DNA of 64,000 bases from contig NZ_MIPP01000010.1 of assembly GCF_002095385.1 (NCBI RefSeq), forward strand, positions 1 through 64,000, in the 5' to 3' direction. Position numbers and translations under genes: made by a program. This document shows positions 19,859-29,401 of this stretch, piece by piece (positions within the stretch are counted from its first letter, which is position 1; each line of letters starts with the position of its first letter). Origin of the DNA: Pantoea eucrina. Its GTDB lineage: Bacteria > Pseudomonadota > Gammaproteobacteria > Enterobacterales > Enterobacteriaceae. The notes under the pieces are model-generated. The model saw only the letters and a list, made by a program, of their open reading frames with translations, was not told the DNA's origin and ran no database searches.

Positions 19859-21007
19859 CTAGCGCGCAACGCGCAGCCCGCCTTCATAGCCGCGACTGAA
19901 CATCACCTGCCACAGCTGAATATCCCGGGCGCGAAAGGCACCTGCACACGCATTGAGATAGTAGCTGAACATACGCTTAAAACGCTCATCATAGCGGGCA
20001 GAGAGCTGCGGCCACGCCGCCAGGAAACGCGTATGCCACGCCATAAGCGTGGTGTCATAATCGGTCCCGAAGTTGTGCCAGTCTTCCATAATAAAATAAG
20101 GCTCGCTGGCGTCCGCTATCTGTCGCACAGAGGGCAGGCAGCCGTTCGGGAAAATATATTTATCGATCCACGGATCTACCCGCATATCGGTTCTTACCGC
20201 CCCGATGGTGTGCAGCAGAAAGAGGCCGCCGGGTTTCAGGTTGCGGTTAACCACCCTGAAGTAGGTCGCATAATTTTTCGGGCCAACGTGCTCAAACATC
20301 CCGACGGAAACGATGCGGTCAAACTGCTGCTCAAGGTCGCGATAATCCTGCAGCAGTATCGTGACGTCCAGTCCGGCGCAGCGCTGCTGTGCCATCTTTT
20401 GCTGCTCCTGGGAGATAGTGACGCCATATACGCTGACACCGTAGCGGCGGGCAGCAAACTCCGCCAGCCCGCCCCAGCCGCAGCCGATATCCAGCAGAGA
20501 CATGCCGGGTTCAAGCTGCAGTTTGCGGCAGATCAGATCCAGCTTGGCTTCCTGCGCCGCTTCCAGCGTTTGCGCATGAGGCCAGTAGCCGCAGGAGTAC
20601 TGCATAAACGGGTCCAGCATCAGGCTGAACAGGTCATTACCCAAATCGTAGTGCGCTCTGCCGACCTGCCAGGCGCGCTTTTTTGATTGCAGATTGGTCA
20701 GCCGGGCAGCGGCGATACGCAGCGTATCCTTAAAGTGGTGCGGCAGCTGATGATCGAGATGATGTCTGAGCGCGCGATGAAAAAACATATCCAGTCGTTC
20801 ACACGTCCACCACCCATCCATGTAACTTTCGCCCAGACCCAGTGAGCCTTCCTGCATCACGCGCTTAAAAAAGTCAGCATGATGAACCTGAATATCCCAC
20901 GGTCGTGAACCATTAACGCGAATATCTGCCTGTTCAAGTAACTCCCGGGCAATACGAAACCACGGATTCTCTTCGGGAGTGACTGCTTCTGCACATGATG
21001 AACTCAT
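19859..21007 (-). CDS. cfa: cyclopropane fatty acyl phospholipid synthase
   Basis: SAM-dependent enzyme that adds a methylene group across cis double bonds of membrane phospholipid acyl chains on entry to stationary phase or in acid. 382 residues, as in E. coli, with the start at MSSSC. The Rossmann SAM motif LDIGCGWGGLAEFA is near residue 172, VGMFEHVGPKNY near 240 and the C-terminal RDIQLWQVMFSRG is conserved. The 272-base gap to punC (21008-21279) probably holds its promoter and leader. Confidence 0.96.
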   Translation of the reverse strand: MSSSCAEAVTPEENPWFRIARELLEQADIRVNGSRPWDIQVHHADFFKRVMQEGSLGLGESYMDGWWTCERLDMFFHRALRHHLDHQLPHHFKDTLRIAAARLTNLQSKKRAWQVGRAHYDLGNDLFSLMLDPFMQYSCGYWPHAQTLEAAQEAKLDLICRKLQLEPGMSLLDIGCGWGGLAEFAARRYGVSVYGVTISQEQQKMAQQRCAGLDVTILLQDYRDLEQQFDRIVSVGMFEHVGPKNYATYFRVVNRNLKPGGLFLLHTIGAVRTDMRVDPWIDKYIFPNGCLPSVRQIADASEPYFIMEDWHNFGTDYDTTLMAWHTRFLAAWPQLSARYDERFKRMFSYYLNACAGAFRARDIQLWQVMFSRGYEGGLRVAR

Positions 21008-21279
21008 AGCTTCTCCATCACCTTGTAAATATGACCTGGGAAACAGAAGGATCTGCATCAGGTCTGTGAAAGAACGCAGGGTGGTGCCGTGCGCAGCTAA
21101 ACCACATTAACAGAGGTATGAATAGTCCGGACTCACGCAATGCGCAGCGGCCTGGCCGCACGCAGATGCTGTCCCGGAAAGACCGGGAGCGCTGTTATTG
21201 TTATGAATGTCAGAAGAGATAGCGACCCGCGGCGCGAATGCGGGCGGATCGCTCTCTGGCAAAATAGCACCAGACCGGC

Positions 21280-22470
21280 TTATGCGTTGTCTTCGCAGGG
21301 ATGGGCGATATCGGCTGATTTAGCCGTTGCGCGCTGCCAGACGAAGCCCATCCAGGCGAGCACCACCGTACTTACCATTACCAGCGTAGTGTGATAAAGC
21401 GCCTGCTGCAAACCAGCCGAGACAATCAGGCTGGCAAGGAAGCATAAGCCAAGCTGCAGCAGATTCTGTAAACCTGCAGCTTTACCGCTGGCGTGCGGGA
21501 ACGGCGCCAGCGCGCTGGCAACCACAATCGGATAGATAGCGCCGTTTGCCAGCGCCATACCGCAGAAAGGCAGCAGCAGGCCAAAAAGCGACGGCGCGGG
21601 AAGCAGCGCAACGGCAAAGAGGCTCATAATGCTCAGACTGTAAATCAGCAGCAGCCAGGGCAGCAGCTGCGCGCCCTGAAAGCGATTAAGCAGCGCACGA
21701 CAGCCAAAACCGCCAATAAGGAAGGCAATCGTCTGCGGCACATAGCTGAGCCCGATATCGGCCGGGGTTAAGCCCGCGGCCGCCAGAATAAAGGGTGAAC
21801 CCGTCAGCCAGGCAAAGAAGCTGGCAGAGCAGGCGGAGTAAATCAGCACGTTGCCGCTGTAGGCGCGGGTAGCGAGCAGCGTCAGCCAGCCAGGCTGATC
21901 GCCGCGCGCCGCCTGAGAGATACGCGGCGAGCGAAGTCTGAGGGTACCTGCCAGCAGCACCAGGGTAATCAGCGTCAGCACCAGGAAAATAGTGCGCCAG
22001 TGAAAATGACTCATCAGCCAGGCACCCAGCAGCGGAGCCAGAGCAGGAGAGAGCGCCACCAGCGGCATGATAGTGGCAAACACTTTATTGGCCTGCGCTT
22101 TAGGGTAGCGATCGATAACCAGCGCCTGCCAGCTCACGGCGGCGGCACAGACGCCCACAGCCTGAATAAAGCGCAGCGCCAGCATCAGCCAGACGTTGTC
22201 GGCCCATAGCATGGCCAGACAGCTCAGGGCAAAGATTGAGAGGCCCGCCAGTAAAACCGGTTTGCGGCCAATGCGGTCAGAGAGAAGTCCCCAGCCCACC
22301 TGCGCACAGGCAAAGCCCGCCAGAAACAGGCTCAGGCTGGCGCTGATAACACCCGGAGCGGTGGCAAAATCACGCTGCATGTCGCTGAATGCGGGCAGAT
22401 ACATATCCGTGGCGAGAAAGCCGAGCATGCTCAGCAGCGCCAGATAGGGCAGAAATCCTTTAGATGACAT
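21280..22470 (-). CDS. punC: MFS purine nucleoside exporter PunC (YdhC)
   Basis: Bcr/CflA-type major facilitator with twelve hydrophobic segments, 396 residues. The hallmark [12 protein letters not shown] near residue 15 and the loop motif [14 protein letters not shown] near 70 are visible. E. coli PunC (YdhC) has been linked to purine nucleoside export and is activated by the divergent regulator PunR. Start taken at MSSKG (22470) by alignment; an in-frame ATG at 22485 would add five residues. The gap of 111 bases to punR fits shared control. Confidence 0.88.
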   Translation of the reverse strand: MSSKGFLPYLALLSMLGFLATDMYLPAFSDMQRDFATAPGVISASLSLFLAGFACAQVGWGLLSDRIGRKPVLLAGLSIFALSCLAMLWADNVWLMLALRFIQAVGVCAAAVSWQALVIDRYPKAQANKVFATIMPLVALSPALAPLLGAWLMSHFHWRTIFLVLTLITLVLLAGTLRLRSPRISQAARGDQPGWLTLLATRAYSGNVLIYSACSASFFAWLTGSPFILAAAGLTPADIGLSYVPQTIAFLIGGFGCRALLNRFQGAQLLPWLLLIYSLSIMSLFAVALLPAPSLFGLLLPFCGMALANGAIYPIVVASALAPFPHASGKAAGLQNLLQLGLCFLASLIVSAGLQQALYHTTLVMVSTVVLAWMGFVWQRATAKSADIAHPCEDNA

Positions 22471-22581
22471 CACTATTTTTCTCATTCGGCAGGGAAACGC
22501 GAAGGAGTGTAAAAGGGTGCAGTCAGCTTTGTGAAACGCTAATATTTGCAGAGTGCTGTTAAATTTTTTGAAGGCAAAAAT

Positions 22582-23493
22582 ATGTGGTCTGAATATGCAC
22601 TTGAGGTGGCGGATGCCGTCGCCCGCACCGGCAGTTTCAGCGCGGCAGCGCAGGAGCTGCACCGCGTGCCTTCTGCTATCAGCTATACCATCAGGCAGCT
22701 GGAGAGCTGGCTTGCCGTGGAGCTGTTTGAACGCCAGCATCGGGAGGTGGTCCTGACGCCGGCCGGCGAGCATTTTGTGCGAGAAGGCCGCTCTGTTATC
22801 AAAAAAATGCTGGCAACGCGACGCCAGTGTCAGCAGCTGGCCAACGGCTGGCGCGGCCAGCTCACTATTGCCGTTGATTGTATCGTCAAGCCGCAGCGCA
22901 CGCGCCAGCTGGTGAAAGATTTCTATCGCCACTTTCCCGATATGGAGCTGATCATCAGCTATGAAGTGTTTAACGGCGTATGGGATGCGCTGGCCGATGG
23001 CCGGGTTGACGTAGCCATCGGCGCCACGCAGGCGATCCCGGTTGGCGGACGCTTTGCTTTTCAGGATATGGGCGCCCTTAACTGGCGCTGCGTGGTCAGT
23101 CCGGATCATCCACTGGCGCAGAGCGCGCATCCTGACGAAGAGGCGCTGCGCGCCTGGCCGTCGCTGGTGCTGGAAGATACGTCGCGCGCGCTGCCGCGCC
23201 GTATGACCTGGACGCTGGATAATCAGCGCCGGCTGGTGGTGCCGGAGTGGGAAACCGGAATCGACTGCCTGCAGGCTGGCCTGTGCGTGGGGATGATCCC
23301 GGGACATCTGGCGCGGCCGCTACTGGATAGCGGCGCGCTAGTGGAGCTGATATTACCGCAGCCCTTTCCGGAGAGTCCCTGCTGCGTCAGCTGGGCCGAG
23401 CAGCGGGCGTCGCCAGCGCTGACCTGGCTGCTGGAATACCTGGGGGATGCTGAGACGCTAAACCATGAGTGGCTCAGCGAGCGCCGCGCTTAG
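22582..23493 (+). CDS. punR: LysR-type regulator PunR (YdhB)
   Basis: Transcriptional activator of the divergent efflux gene. 303 residues with an N-terminal winged helix (about 1-60; [20 protein letters not shown]) and a periplasmic-binding-like effector domain. MWSEY matches the E. coli start, so codons upstream of 22582 were not used. It ends in a 4-base convergent overlap with purR; both genes concern purines. Confidence 0.92.
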   Translation: MWSEYALEVADAVARTGSFSAAAQELHRVPSAISYTIRQLESWLAVELFERQHREVVLTPAGEHFVREGRSVIKKMLATRRQCQQLANGWRGQLTIAVDCIVKPQRTRQLVKDFYRHFPDMELIISYEVFNGVWDALADGRVDVAIGATQAIPVGGRFAFQDMGALNWRCVVSPDHPLAQSAHPDEEALRAWPSLVLEDTSRALPRRMTWTLDNQRRLVVPEWETGIDCLQAGLCVGMIPGHLARPLLDSGALVELILPQPFPESPCCVSWAEQRASPALTWLLEYLGDAETLNHEWLSERRA

Positions 23494-24515
23494 CGGCGAT
23501 AGTCGCGAAACGGACCATCCCCGACGGAGCGACGCTCAATCAGACTGGGCTGAACTTCAATTGTTTGCGGCTCTTCACGTTTACTGGTAATGCGGTCCAG
23601 CAGCATCTCCAGCGCTTTCTCACCCAGCTGAGCTTTGGGCTGATGCACCGTCGTCAGCGCCGGCGTAAAGTAGCGGGCGTTGCGCACATTATCATAGCCG
23701 ATCACCGAAATATCCTGCGGTACGCGCAGGCCCATCTCATCAGCAGCGCAGATGGCGCCCATTGCCATAATATCGCCGCCGCAGAACACAGCGGTAGGCC
23801 GCTGCTTCTGGCTCAGGATCTGCTGCATCGCCTGATAACCCGACTCCGGCTCAAAATCGCCCTGTACGATCCACTCCGCACGCACCGCGATCCCCGCTTC
23901 CTGCATCGCCTGCAGGAAGCCGGCGTGCCGTCCGCCGCCGGTATTGCGCTCCAGCTGGCCCGGAATAGCGCCAATATCGCGATGACCCCGCTCGATCAGG
24001 TAACGGCCGGCCAGATAGCCGCCCTGAAAGGCGTTATCCTGCACGGTATCGGTAAAATCACCGCGGGAAGCGCCCCAGTCCATGACCACCATCGGAATAT
24101 TGCGATTCTCTTCCAGCATCTGAAGCAGATCGTCCGGATACTCAGAGCACATCACCAGCAGGCCATCTACCCGCTTTTGCGCCATCATCGACAGATAGGC
24201 GCGCTGTTTTTGCAGGTCATTGTGCGCATTGCCCAGAATCAGCGTATAGCCCTGAGCGAAGCAGTGGTTTTCAATCGCTTCAATGATTTCAGCAAAGTAG
24301 GGGGCTTCGCTGGATGTCGCCAGCAGACCCAATGTTTTCGTGTGATTAACTTTCAGGCTGCGCGCCACGGCGCTGGGAGAGTAGTGCAGCGCTTTAATCG
24401 CCTCCCACACGGCATTACGCGTCTCTTCAGCGACAAAGCGCGTTTTATTGATGACGTGCGAAACCGTGGTCGTTGATACGCCAGCGCGTTTTGCCACATC
24501 TTTAATTGTTGCCAT
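23490..24515 (-). CDS. purR: purine repressor PurR
   Basis: LacI-family repressor of the pur regulon that binds DNA with hypoxanthine or guanine as corepressor. 341 residues with helix-turn-helix [20 protein letters not shown], hinge helix [10 protein letters not shown] near residue 50 and the ligand-binding domain. Length and sequence agree with E. coli PurR. A PurR-like operator upstream suggests autoregulation. Confidence 0.97.
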   Translation of the reverse strand: MATIKDVAKRAGVSTTTVSHVINKTRFVAEETRNAVWEAIKALHYSPSAVARSLKVNHTKTLGLLATSSEAPYFAEIIEAIENHCFAQGYTLILGNAHNDLQKQRAYLSMMAQKRVDGLLVMCSEYPDDLLQMLEENRNIPMVVMDWGASRGDFTDTVQDNAFQGGYLAGRYLIERGHRDIGAIPGQLERNTGGGRHAGFLQAMQEAGIAVRAEWIVQGDFEPESGYQAMQQILSQKQRPTAVFCGGDIMAMGAICAADEMGLRVPQDISVIGYDNVRNARYFTPALTTVHQPKAQLGEKALEMLLDRITSKREEPQTIEVQPSLIERRSVGDGPFRDYRR

Positions 24516-24560
24516 GAAAATGGACCTCTTAAACCTATCGCAACTTTATGATAAGTATAG

Positions 24561-24576
24561 TGTTAAACGTTTGCGT
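24561..24576 (-). promoter_or_regulatory. PurR operator upstream of purR
   Basis: TGTTAAACGTTTGCGT matches the PurR consensus ACGCAAACGTTTGCGT at 12 of 16 positions, with the whole right half exact. It lies 46 bases upstream of the purR start. The rest of the 297-base gap to mepH shows two copies of GTGTTGCGCAAC (24672, 24799) and no gene. Confidence 0.65.
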
Positions 24577-24812
24577 CTGCGCAGGGTTTTCTGCCCGGTT
24601 TCAGCATAAAAATGGCTGATTTAAGGCGAGTAATTAACCGTAACAGATAATGACAGCAGCGTGCGCAAAAGGTGTTGCGCAACGAAAGGCGGCGATTCTA
24701 GCAAGGTGAGGGGCATAAAACGAGATTTTTACCTGAGGTCAGGCGAAAATATTTAGATTACGGCAGCCGGTATGTGTTCAGGCCAAAACGCGCGCGGCGT
24801 GTTGCGCAACTG

Positions 24813-25601
24813 CTAACGAATGGTTTTAGGTGTCATCATGCGGCGTGCGCCAACATAGTGCTTCTGCCAGTAATCTTCACCCAGCGCGCTGATCTGAATA
24901 TCCTTGCCGGTACGTGGTGACTGAATAAATTTGCCGTTACCCAGATAAACGCCAACATGATCGGCTGTACCGCGATTATTGATGCGGAAAAACACCAGAT
25001 CCCCTTTCTCCAGCATTTCGCGCTTGATAGGAGCGGCATCGCGCAGATGATACATTTCGTTGGCCGTGCGCGGCAGTTTGAAACGGACCAGATCTTTGTA
25101 GGCGTACCAGACCAGGCCACTGCAATCGAATCCGGTAAGCGGAGAGGTGCCACCCCACTGATAAGGTTTGCCCAGCTGGCCCATAAGTTTAGTCATGGCG
25201 GTTTCACGCGCCTTCTGGTAGCGCAGACGGTGGGATTTGCTGAGCCTGATACCGGTCAGCGCATCGGTACTCTCTTCCGCGGCCGCTATTTTCCGGCTGG
25301 TACGCTGATGACCATATTTTTTGCTGGCGGAGAGGGCGGGCGCTTTTTTACGGGCGGTACGGGAAGTCGCAGGCGGTTCTGCGTGCAGGCTTTTTTTCGA
25401 TTTAACTTTTTGTACGGGCGTGACGCGTGTTTTTTTAGCCGAGGTTTTAACCGGACGTCGTTTGCGGCGCTCATCGTCGCGCGCACTCTTTTTCTCCGCT
25501 TTCTGCAGGCTGGCGTTAACCGGCTTGTGCGGTGAAGCAGCGGCCACGTTAAAAAACAGCTGAGCAAAAGCCAGTATGAAAAGCGTAATCAGTAAACGCA
25601 T
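24813..25601 (-). CDS. mepH: murein DD-endopeptidase MepH
   Basis: Exported NlpC/P60 peptidase that cleaves D-Ala-meso-DAP cross-links in peptidoglycan. 262 residues: signal peptide (1 to about 23), a long Lys/Arg/Ser/Thr-rich basic linker (about 25-140) and a C-terminal catalytic domain with TGFDCSGLVWYAY (nucleophile Cys) and TADHVGVYLG (His). The start at MRLLITLF gives a proper signal peptide; upstream codons do not. E. coli MepH (YdhO) is 271 residues. The basic linker is shorter and more Arg-rich than in E. coli. Confidence 0.92.
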   Translation of the reverse strand: MRLLITLFILAFAQLFFNVAAASPHKPVNASLQKAEKKSARDDERRKRRPVKTSAKKTRVTPVQKVKSKKSLHAEPPATSRTARKKAPALSASKKYGHQRTSRKIAAAEESTDALTGIRLSKSHRLRYQKARETAMTKLMGQLGKPYQWGGTSPLTGFDCSGLVWYAYKDLVRFKLPRTANEMYHLRDAAPIKREMLEKGDLVFFRINNRGTADHVGVYLGNGKFIQSPRTGKDIQISALGEDYWQKHYVGARRMMTPKTIR

Positions 25602-25953
25602 AGTCCGGTTACAGGTTCGGCAGGCTGCAGAAGCAGACCGCGGCAATATTAGAAAATTCTGATCAGCGATCAGCGCCGGATTGATTCTAATCCACTTTTT
25701 TTACAAAAGGTAAGGTCTTTTTTATTAAATCCATCAACACAAGGGCTGTGCAGCAAAAATGAGCGGTTTCAGGCGGTTAACGCAGCATATTTATTGCTAA
25801 TCGTGTATTAATACACACTTCGTCATACGCCCGTGGCGGCAAACTTAACAAACATGGCGATTCATGCCGCAGCGAGGCAAATTCCCGATTTCAGTCGCGG
25901 GATGAAGTCGCTACAATAAACAAACACGAAGTGAAGAATTAAGGAAGGCAAAA
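25602..25953. other. intergenic region between mepH and grxD
   Basis: 352 bases with divergent promoters and no gene that I can support. It is AT-rich near mepH. It contains a perfect palindrome GTGTATTAATACAC at 25803-25816 that could be an operator. Confidence 0.5.
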
Positions 25954-26286
25954 ATGAGTACTGTTGAAAAAATTCAGCGCCAGATCGCAGAAAACCCGAT
26001 CCTGCTGTATATGAAAGGATCGCCAAAACTGCCAAGCTGCGGCTTCTCAGCTCAGGCTGTTCAGGCGCTCTCTGCCTGTGGCGAACGCTTCGCGTATGTT
26101 GATATCCTGCAGAATCCTGATATCCGTGCTGAACTGCCAAAATACGCTAACTGGCCAACCTTCCCGCAGCTGTGGGTGGATGGGGAGCTGGTCGGCGGCT
26201 GCGACATCATCGTTGAGATGTTCCAGCGCGGTGAACTTCAGCCGCTGATTAAAGAAACCGCTGAGAAACACAAAGAAGCGGAATAA
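25954..26286 (+). CDS. grxD: monothiol glutaredoxin 4
   Basis: CGFS-type glutaredoxin of 110 residues that binds a [2Fe-2S] cluster with glutathione and works in Fe-S trafficking, often with BolA. The active site PSCGFSAQ is near residue 30, followed by the TFPQLWVDGELVGGCD block. AAGGAAGG upstream is a strong ribosome binding site. Its presence in the same window as suf is also seen in E. coli. Confidence 0.96.
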   Translation: MSTVEKIQRQIAENPILLYMKGSPKLPSCGFSAQAVQALSACGERFAYVDILQNPDIRAELPKYANWPTFPQLWVDGELVGGCDIIVEMFQRGELQPLIKETAEKHKEAE

Positions 26287-26290
26287 ATTA

Positions 26291-26317
26291 AAAGGCCGGC
26301 GCTGTGCCGGCCTTTTT
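26291..26317 (+). terminator. grxD/rnt bidirectional terminator
   Basis: AAAGGCCGGC-GCTGT-GCCGGCCTTT stem flanked by A and T runs, between the convergent genes grxD and rnt. Confidence 0.9.
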
Positions 26318-26324
26318 CATTCTC

Positions 26325-27008
26325 TTACTCTGCCGCGATTTCGCCTGACGCTTCGCTCTCTGCCTCAGCGTCATTTAGCGCCAGCGGCCAGCCACCTAAA
26401 CGTTTCCAGCGGTTTACCAGCTCGCAAAACAGCATTGCCGTCTGTTCTGTATCATAAAGCGCCGAGTGCGCCTGCGTGCTGTCAAAATCGATACCTGCCG
26501 CCTTGCACGCTTTTGCCAGCACCGTCTGTCCCAGCACCAGCCCGCTCAGCGCCGCCGTATCAAAGGTGGCAAACGGATGAAAGGGGTTGCGTTTCAGGCT
26601 GGCGCGCTCAGCCGCCGCCGTAACGAAGCTGTGATCAAAGTTGGCATTATGCGCCACAATAATCGCCCGGTTGCAGCCGCTCTCTTTAAGCCCTTTGCGC
26701 ACCTGTTTAAAGATGGCGTGCAGCGCTTCATATTCGCTCACTGCGCCGCGCAGCGGGTTCGCAGGATCGATACCGGTAAACGCCAGCGCTTCAGGATGAA
26801 GAAGGGCACCTGCAAAGGGTTCAATGTGAAAATGCTGGGTTTCGTCACGCTGCAGCCAGCCATCCTCATCCATTTTCAGGGTCGTGGCGGCAATCTCCAG
26901 CAGCGCATCAGTCTGCGCATTAAAACCGGCGGTTTCGACATCGATAACTACCGGATAAAAGCCGCGAAAGCGTTGGTTAAGGGCGTTCTGGGCGTTCGAT
27001 TCAGACAT
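26325..27008 (-). CDS. rnt: ribonuclease T
   Basis: DEDDh 3'-5' exoribonuclease that trims tRNA CCA ends and 3' ends of 5S and 23S rRNA. 227 residues. The exonuclease motifs are visible: [14 protein letters not shown] (ExoI, near residue 22), HNANFDHSF (ExoII) and [14 protein letters not shown] (ExoIII with catalytic His). The tail is acidic and somewhat longer than in E. coli. Confidence 0.96.
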   Translation of the reverse strand: MSESNAQNALNQRFRGFYPVVIDVETAGFNAQTDALLEIAATTLKMDEDGWLQRDETQHFHIEPFAGALLHPEALAFTGIDPANPLRGAVSEYEALHAIFKQVRKGLKESGCNRAIIVAHNANFDHSFVTAAAERASLKRNPFHPFATFDTAALSGLVLGQTVLAKACKAAGIDFDSTQAHSALYDTEQTAMLFCELVNRWKRLGGWPLALNDAEAESEASGEIAAE

Positions 27009-27075
27009 CAGGATCTCATAGCAGTGAAAAGGGCAGCGCGCATTATGGCAAAAAAGGCGGGAGGGTGCAGCAGAT

Positions 27076-27107
27076 GAGAAAAACCAGCCCGCAAATTTGC
27101 GGGCTGG
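27076..27107 (-). terminator. gloA terminator
   Basis: CCAGCCCGCAA/TTGCGGGCTGG perfect stem with TTTTT on the minus strand, about 10 bases after gloA. Confidence 0.88.
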
Positions 27108-27116
27108 CGTCAGGCA

Positions 27117-27524
27117 TCAGTTACCAAGGCCATTACCGGCATGCTTGTTTTCAATCAGCTCAATTTTATAGCCATCGGGATCTTCAACAAACGCAATAAT
27201 CGTGCTGCCACCTTTAACCGGGCCCGCCTCACGGGTTACGTTGCCGCCCGCGCTACGGATGCGCTCGCAGGTTGCGGCGACATCGTCTACGCCCAGCGCG
27301 ATGTGACCATAGGCGTTCCCAAGGTCATATTTTTCCGTACCCCAGTTATAGGTCAGCTCAATGACCGCACCTTCGCTCTCTTCGGTGTAGCCAACAAATG
27401 CCAGAGTATATTTATATTCTGCATTTTCACTCTGACGCAGCACGCGCATACCCAGCACGCGGGTATAGAAGTCAATTGAGCGTTGCAGATCGCCAACGCG
27501 TAACATGGTGTGAAGTAAACGCAT
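27117..27524 (-). CDS. gloA: glyoxalase I (lactoylglutathione lyase)
   Basis: Ni2+-dependent isomerase that turns the methylglyoxal-glutathione hemithioacetal into S-lactoylglutathione. 135 residues (E. coli 135). Metal ligands are in [12 protein letters not shown] (His5), [10 protein letters not shown] (Glu near 56), [10 protein letters not shown] (His near 74) and KIELIE (Glu near 122). It has its own -10 TATACT about 50 bases upstream. It lies downstream of nemRA, which is also devoted to electrophile detoxification. Confidence 0.96.
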   Translation of the reverse strand: MRLLHTMLRVGDLQRSIDFYTRVLGMRVLRQSENAEYKYTLAFVGYTEESEGAVIELTYNWGTEKYDLGNAYGHIALGVDDVAATCERIRSAGGNVTREAGPVKGGSTIIAFVEDPDGYKIELIENKHAGNGLGN

Positions 27525-27590
27525 AACATCCTCTTTTTTAACATGGTCAGATTTTGACGCAGAAACAGTACAAGTATAGCGGGTGACGGG

Positions 27591-27614
27591 GCTGCCGCAT
27601 CGTTATGCGGCAGC
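27591..27614 (-). terminator. stem-loop downstream of nemA
   Basis: GCTGCCGCAT-CGTT-ATGCGGCAGC, a perfect 10-base stem 7 bases past the nemA stop codon. No T-run follows, so termination may be partial and allow read-through into gloA. Confidence 0.5.
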
Positions 27615-27620
27615 TACCGG

Positions 27621-28718
27621 TTATAGCGTCGGGTAGTCGATGTAACCTTCCGCACCGCCGCCGTAGAAACTCTCCGGGCGCTGCGGGTTAAGCGGAGCAT
27701 CCTGCTGCAGGCGGGCAACCAGGTCCGGGTTGGCAATAAAGTCGCGGCCAAACGCCACGGCATCAATCAGGCCGCGCGCGATCAAATCATCCGCTTTTTC
27801 CACGCTGTAGGCGCCGGCACCGATGATCACACCGGGGAAAGCCGCGCGGACTTTTTCGCGGAACGCATCAGTGTAAGGTTGGCCACCCGCCCAGTCTGGC
27901 TCAGAAAGGTGCAGATAGGCCAGGCCGCGTTTGCCCAGTTCACTGATATACCAGAGCGCAGCTTCCTCTTCGTCCGGGCCATTTTCCAGGTTCTGGAACG
28001 CCCCGACAGGTGAAACGCGGATCCCGACGCGATCGGCAGACCAGTTGGCGATCGCTGCATCCACAACTTCCAGCGCAAAGCGGCCGCGCTTTTCAATCGA
28101 GCCGCCATACTCGTCGTCGCGCTTGTTTGAGTCAGGCGACAGGAACTGGTGCATCAGATAGCCGTGCGCTGAGTGCAGCTCAAGCAGGTCAAAGCCAGCC
28201 TCGCGGGCATTGGCTGCAGCCTGGCCGAAATCCTGCACAATCTGCTTAATTTCATCGACGGTCAGTTCGCGCGGCACGGAGGTCTCTTCGCGATACACGC
28301 TGCCGTCAGCGGCGCGCAGCGAGGTACGGGTACCGGCTGGCAGGGCAGAAGGCGCAACCGGTGCATTGCCTTCTGGCTGCACGCTGTAATGTGAAATGCG
28401 GCCGGTATGCCACAGCTGGACCGCAACGTGGCCCTGAGCAGCGTGAATGCCTTCGTTGATCATCTTCCATGCATCAATCTGCTGCTGCGTATGCAGGCCT
28501 GGTGCGCCCGCATAGCCTTTAGCCTGAAAAGAGACCTGCGTCGCTTCAGTAATAATCAGGCCCGCTCCGGCACGCTGCTGGTAGTACTCAGCCATCATCG
28601 GCGTGGGAACATCACCCGGCTCAATGCTGCGCAGCCGCGTCAGCGGTGCCATGAATACGCGGTTAGGAACGGTAACTGCACCCACTTTCAGCGGGGAAAA
28701 TAGCTGTTTGCTCGCCAT
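27621..28718 (-). CDS. nemA: N-ethylmaleimide reductase (old yellow enzyme)
   Basis: FMN-dependent, NADPH-using ene-reductase that reduces N-ethylmaleimide, nitroaromatics, nitrate esters and other electrophiles. 365 residues as in E. coli NemA. The TIM barrel carries [10 protein letters not shown] near residue 20, the substrate-binding [14 protein letters not shown] near 178 and [10 protein letters not shown]. Start taken at MASKQLF, aligned with E. coli. It is downstream of nemR, separated by 41 bases that hold a second NemR-like palindrome. Confidence 0.95.
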   Translation of the reverse strand: MASKQLFSPLKVGAVTVPNRVFMAPLTRLRSIEPGDVPTPMMAEYYQQRAGAGLIITEATQVSFQAKGYAGAPGLHTQQQIDAWKMINEGIHAAQGHVAVQLWHTGRISHYSVQPEGNAPVAPSALPAGTRTSLRAADGSVYREETSVPRELTVDEIKQIVQDFGQAAANAREAGFDLLELHSAHGYLMHQFLSPDSNKRDDEYGGSIEKRGRFALEVVDAAIANWSADRVGIRVSPVGAFQNLENGPDEEEAALWYISELGKRGLAYLHLSEPDWAGGQPYTDAFREKVRAAFPGVIIGAGAYSVEKADDLIARGLIDAVAFGRDFIANPDLVARLQQDAPLNPQRPESFYGGGAEGYIDYPTL

Positions 28719-28732
28719 AGTAATTCCTCTAT

Positions 28733-28747
28733 TAGACCGGTCGTCTA
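28733..28747. promoter_or_regulatory. second NemR-type operator, between nemR and nemA
   Basis: TAGACCGGTCGTCTA: TAGAC and GTCTA arms around five bases, related to the perfect operator upstream of nemR. Positioned 15 bases upstream of nemA, so it could give nemA separate NemR control. Confidence 0.55.
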
Positions 28748-28759
28748 TAAACATCTGTT

Positions 28760-29368
28760 TTAAAAATGCGGGCCGTTAAGCCACTGTTCGATAGTGCTGA
28801 GTGCCAGATTAATCGGATCTGGTTCGCGGGAAATTTTGCTCTGCAGACTGGCGCCCAGCCAGAGCAGATAGCAACGCTGCGCAAGCTGCACCGGAGTCTG
28901 ATTAAATAGCAGCGGCTGTTCAGCCGCAGCCTCGGTCAGGCAGTGTGCGTAAGCGGCAATAATGGCGCTGGCGCCGCGCTGCAGCGCATCGCGCATCGGC
29001 TCTGAGAGATCGCATACCTCAGCCGACAGCTTGACGCCCAGGCAGCCCATAATAAGCCCCTGCTCAGCAAACAGCTGCCGGCCTGAACGAAAATGCGCCA
29101 GCAGCCGCTGACGCGCAGGCAGGGATGGCAGCGTCAGCTGCTGATTGATCTGCTGCAGATAATTGACGAAATAGCGCTCCAGCAGCGCAACGCCAAACGC
29201 CTCTTTAGAGCGGAAATAGTAATAGAAGGACCCTTTCGGCACGGCCGCCAGCGTGAGTACTTCGTTGAGTCCCATTCCGGTAAAGCCGCGCTGCAGACAA
29301 ACCTGCTCGCCGGTAGCGAGCAGGTGTTCACGGGTTTCATTACGTTGCACACTTTTATTCATGAGCAA
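28760..29368 (-). CDS. nemR: TetR-family electrophile-sensing repressor NemR
   Basis: Repressor of nemRA-gloA that is released by electrophiles and hypochlorite through cysteine modification. 202 residues with N-terminal helix-turn-helix ([22 protein letters not shown], about 30-52). Cysteines are present at several places, including [16 protein letters not shown] near residue 105-120, where E. coli NemR has its reactive Cys106. An alternative start two codons later (MNKSV) is possible. A perfect palindromic operator lies directly upstream. Confidence 0.92.
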   Translation of the reverse strand: MLMNKSVQRNETREHLLATGEQVCLQRGFTGMGLNEVLTLAAVPKGSFYYYFRSKEAFGVALLERYFVNYLQQINQQLTLPSLPARQRLLAHFRSGRQLFAEQGLIMGCLGVKLSAEVCDLSEPMRDALQRGASAIIAAYAHCLTEAAAEQPLLFNQTPVQLAQRCYLLWLGASLQSKISREPDPINLALSTIEQWLNGPHF

Positions 29369-29376
29369 AAGCCTAG

Positions 29377-29392
29377 TAGACCAGTCGGTCTA
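29377..29392. promoter_or_regulatory. NemR operator upstream of nemR
   Basis: TAGACC-AGTC-GGTCTA, perfect 6-base arms, 8 bases upstream of the nemR start codon and 9 bases from the eptA stop. It matches the known NemR palindrome form. Confidence 0.8.
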
Positions 29393-29401
29393 ATGCAAGC
29401 G

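Noticed and set aside
22471..23307. N-terminal extension of the PunC reading frame
   Set aside because: The extension overlaps the divergent punR gene on the other strand and has no transporter features; homology begins at 22470.
23469..24476. 335-codon plus-strand reading frame across purR
   Set aside because: Antisense to purR, which is complete and clearly homologous; no start context.
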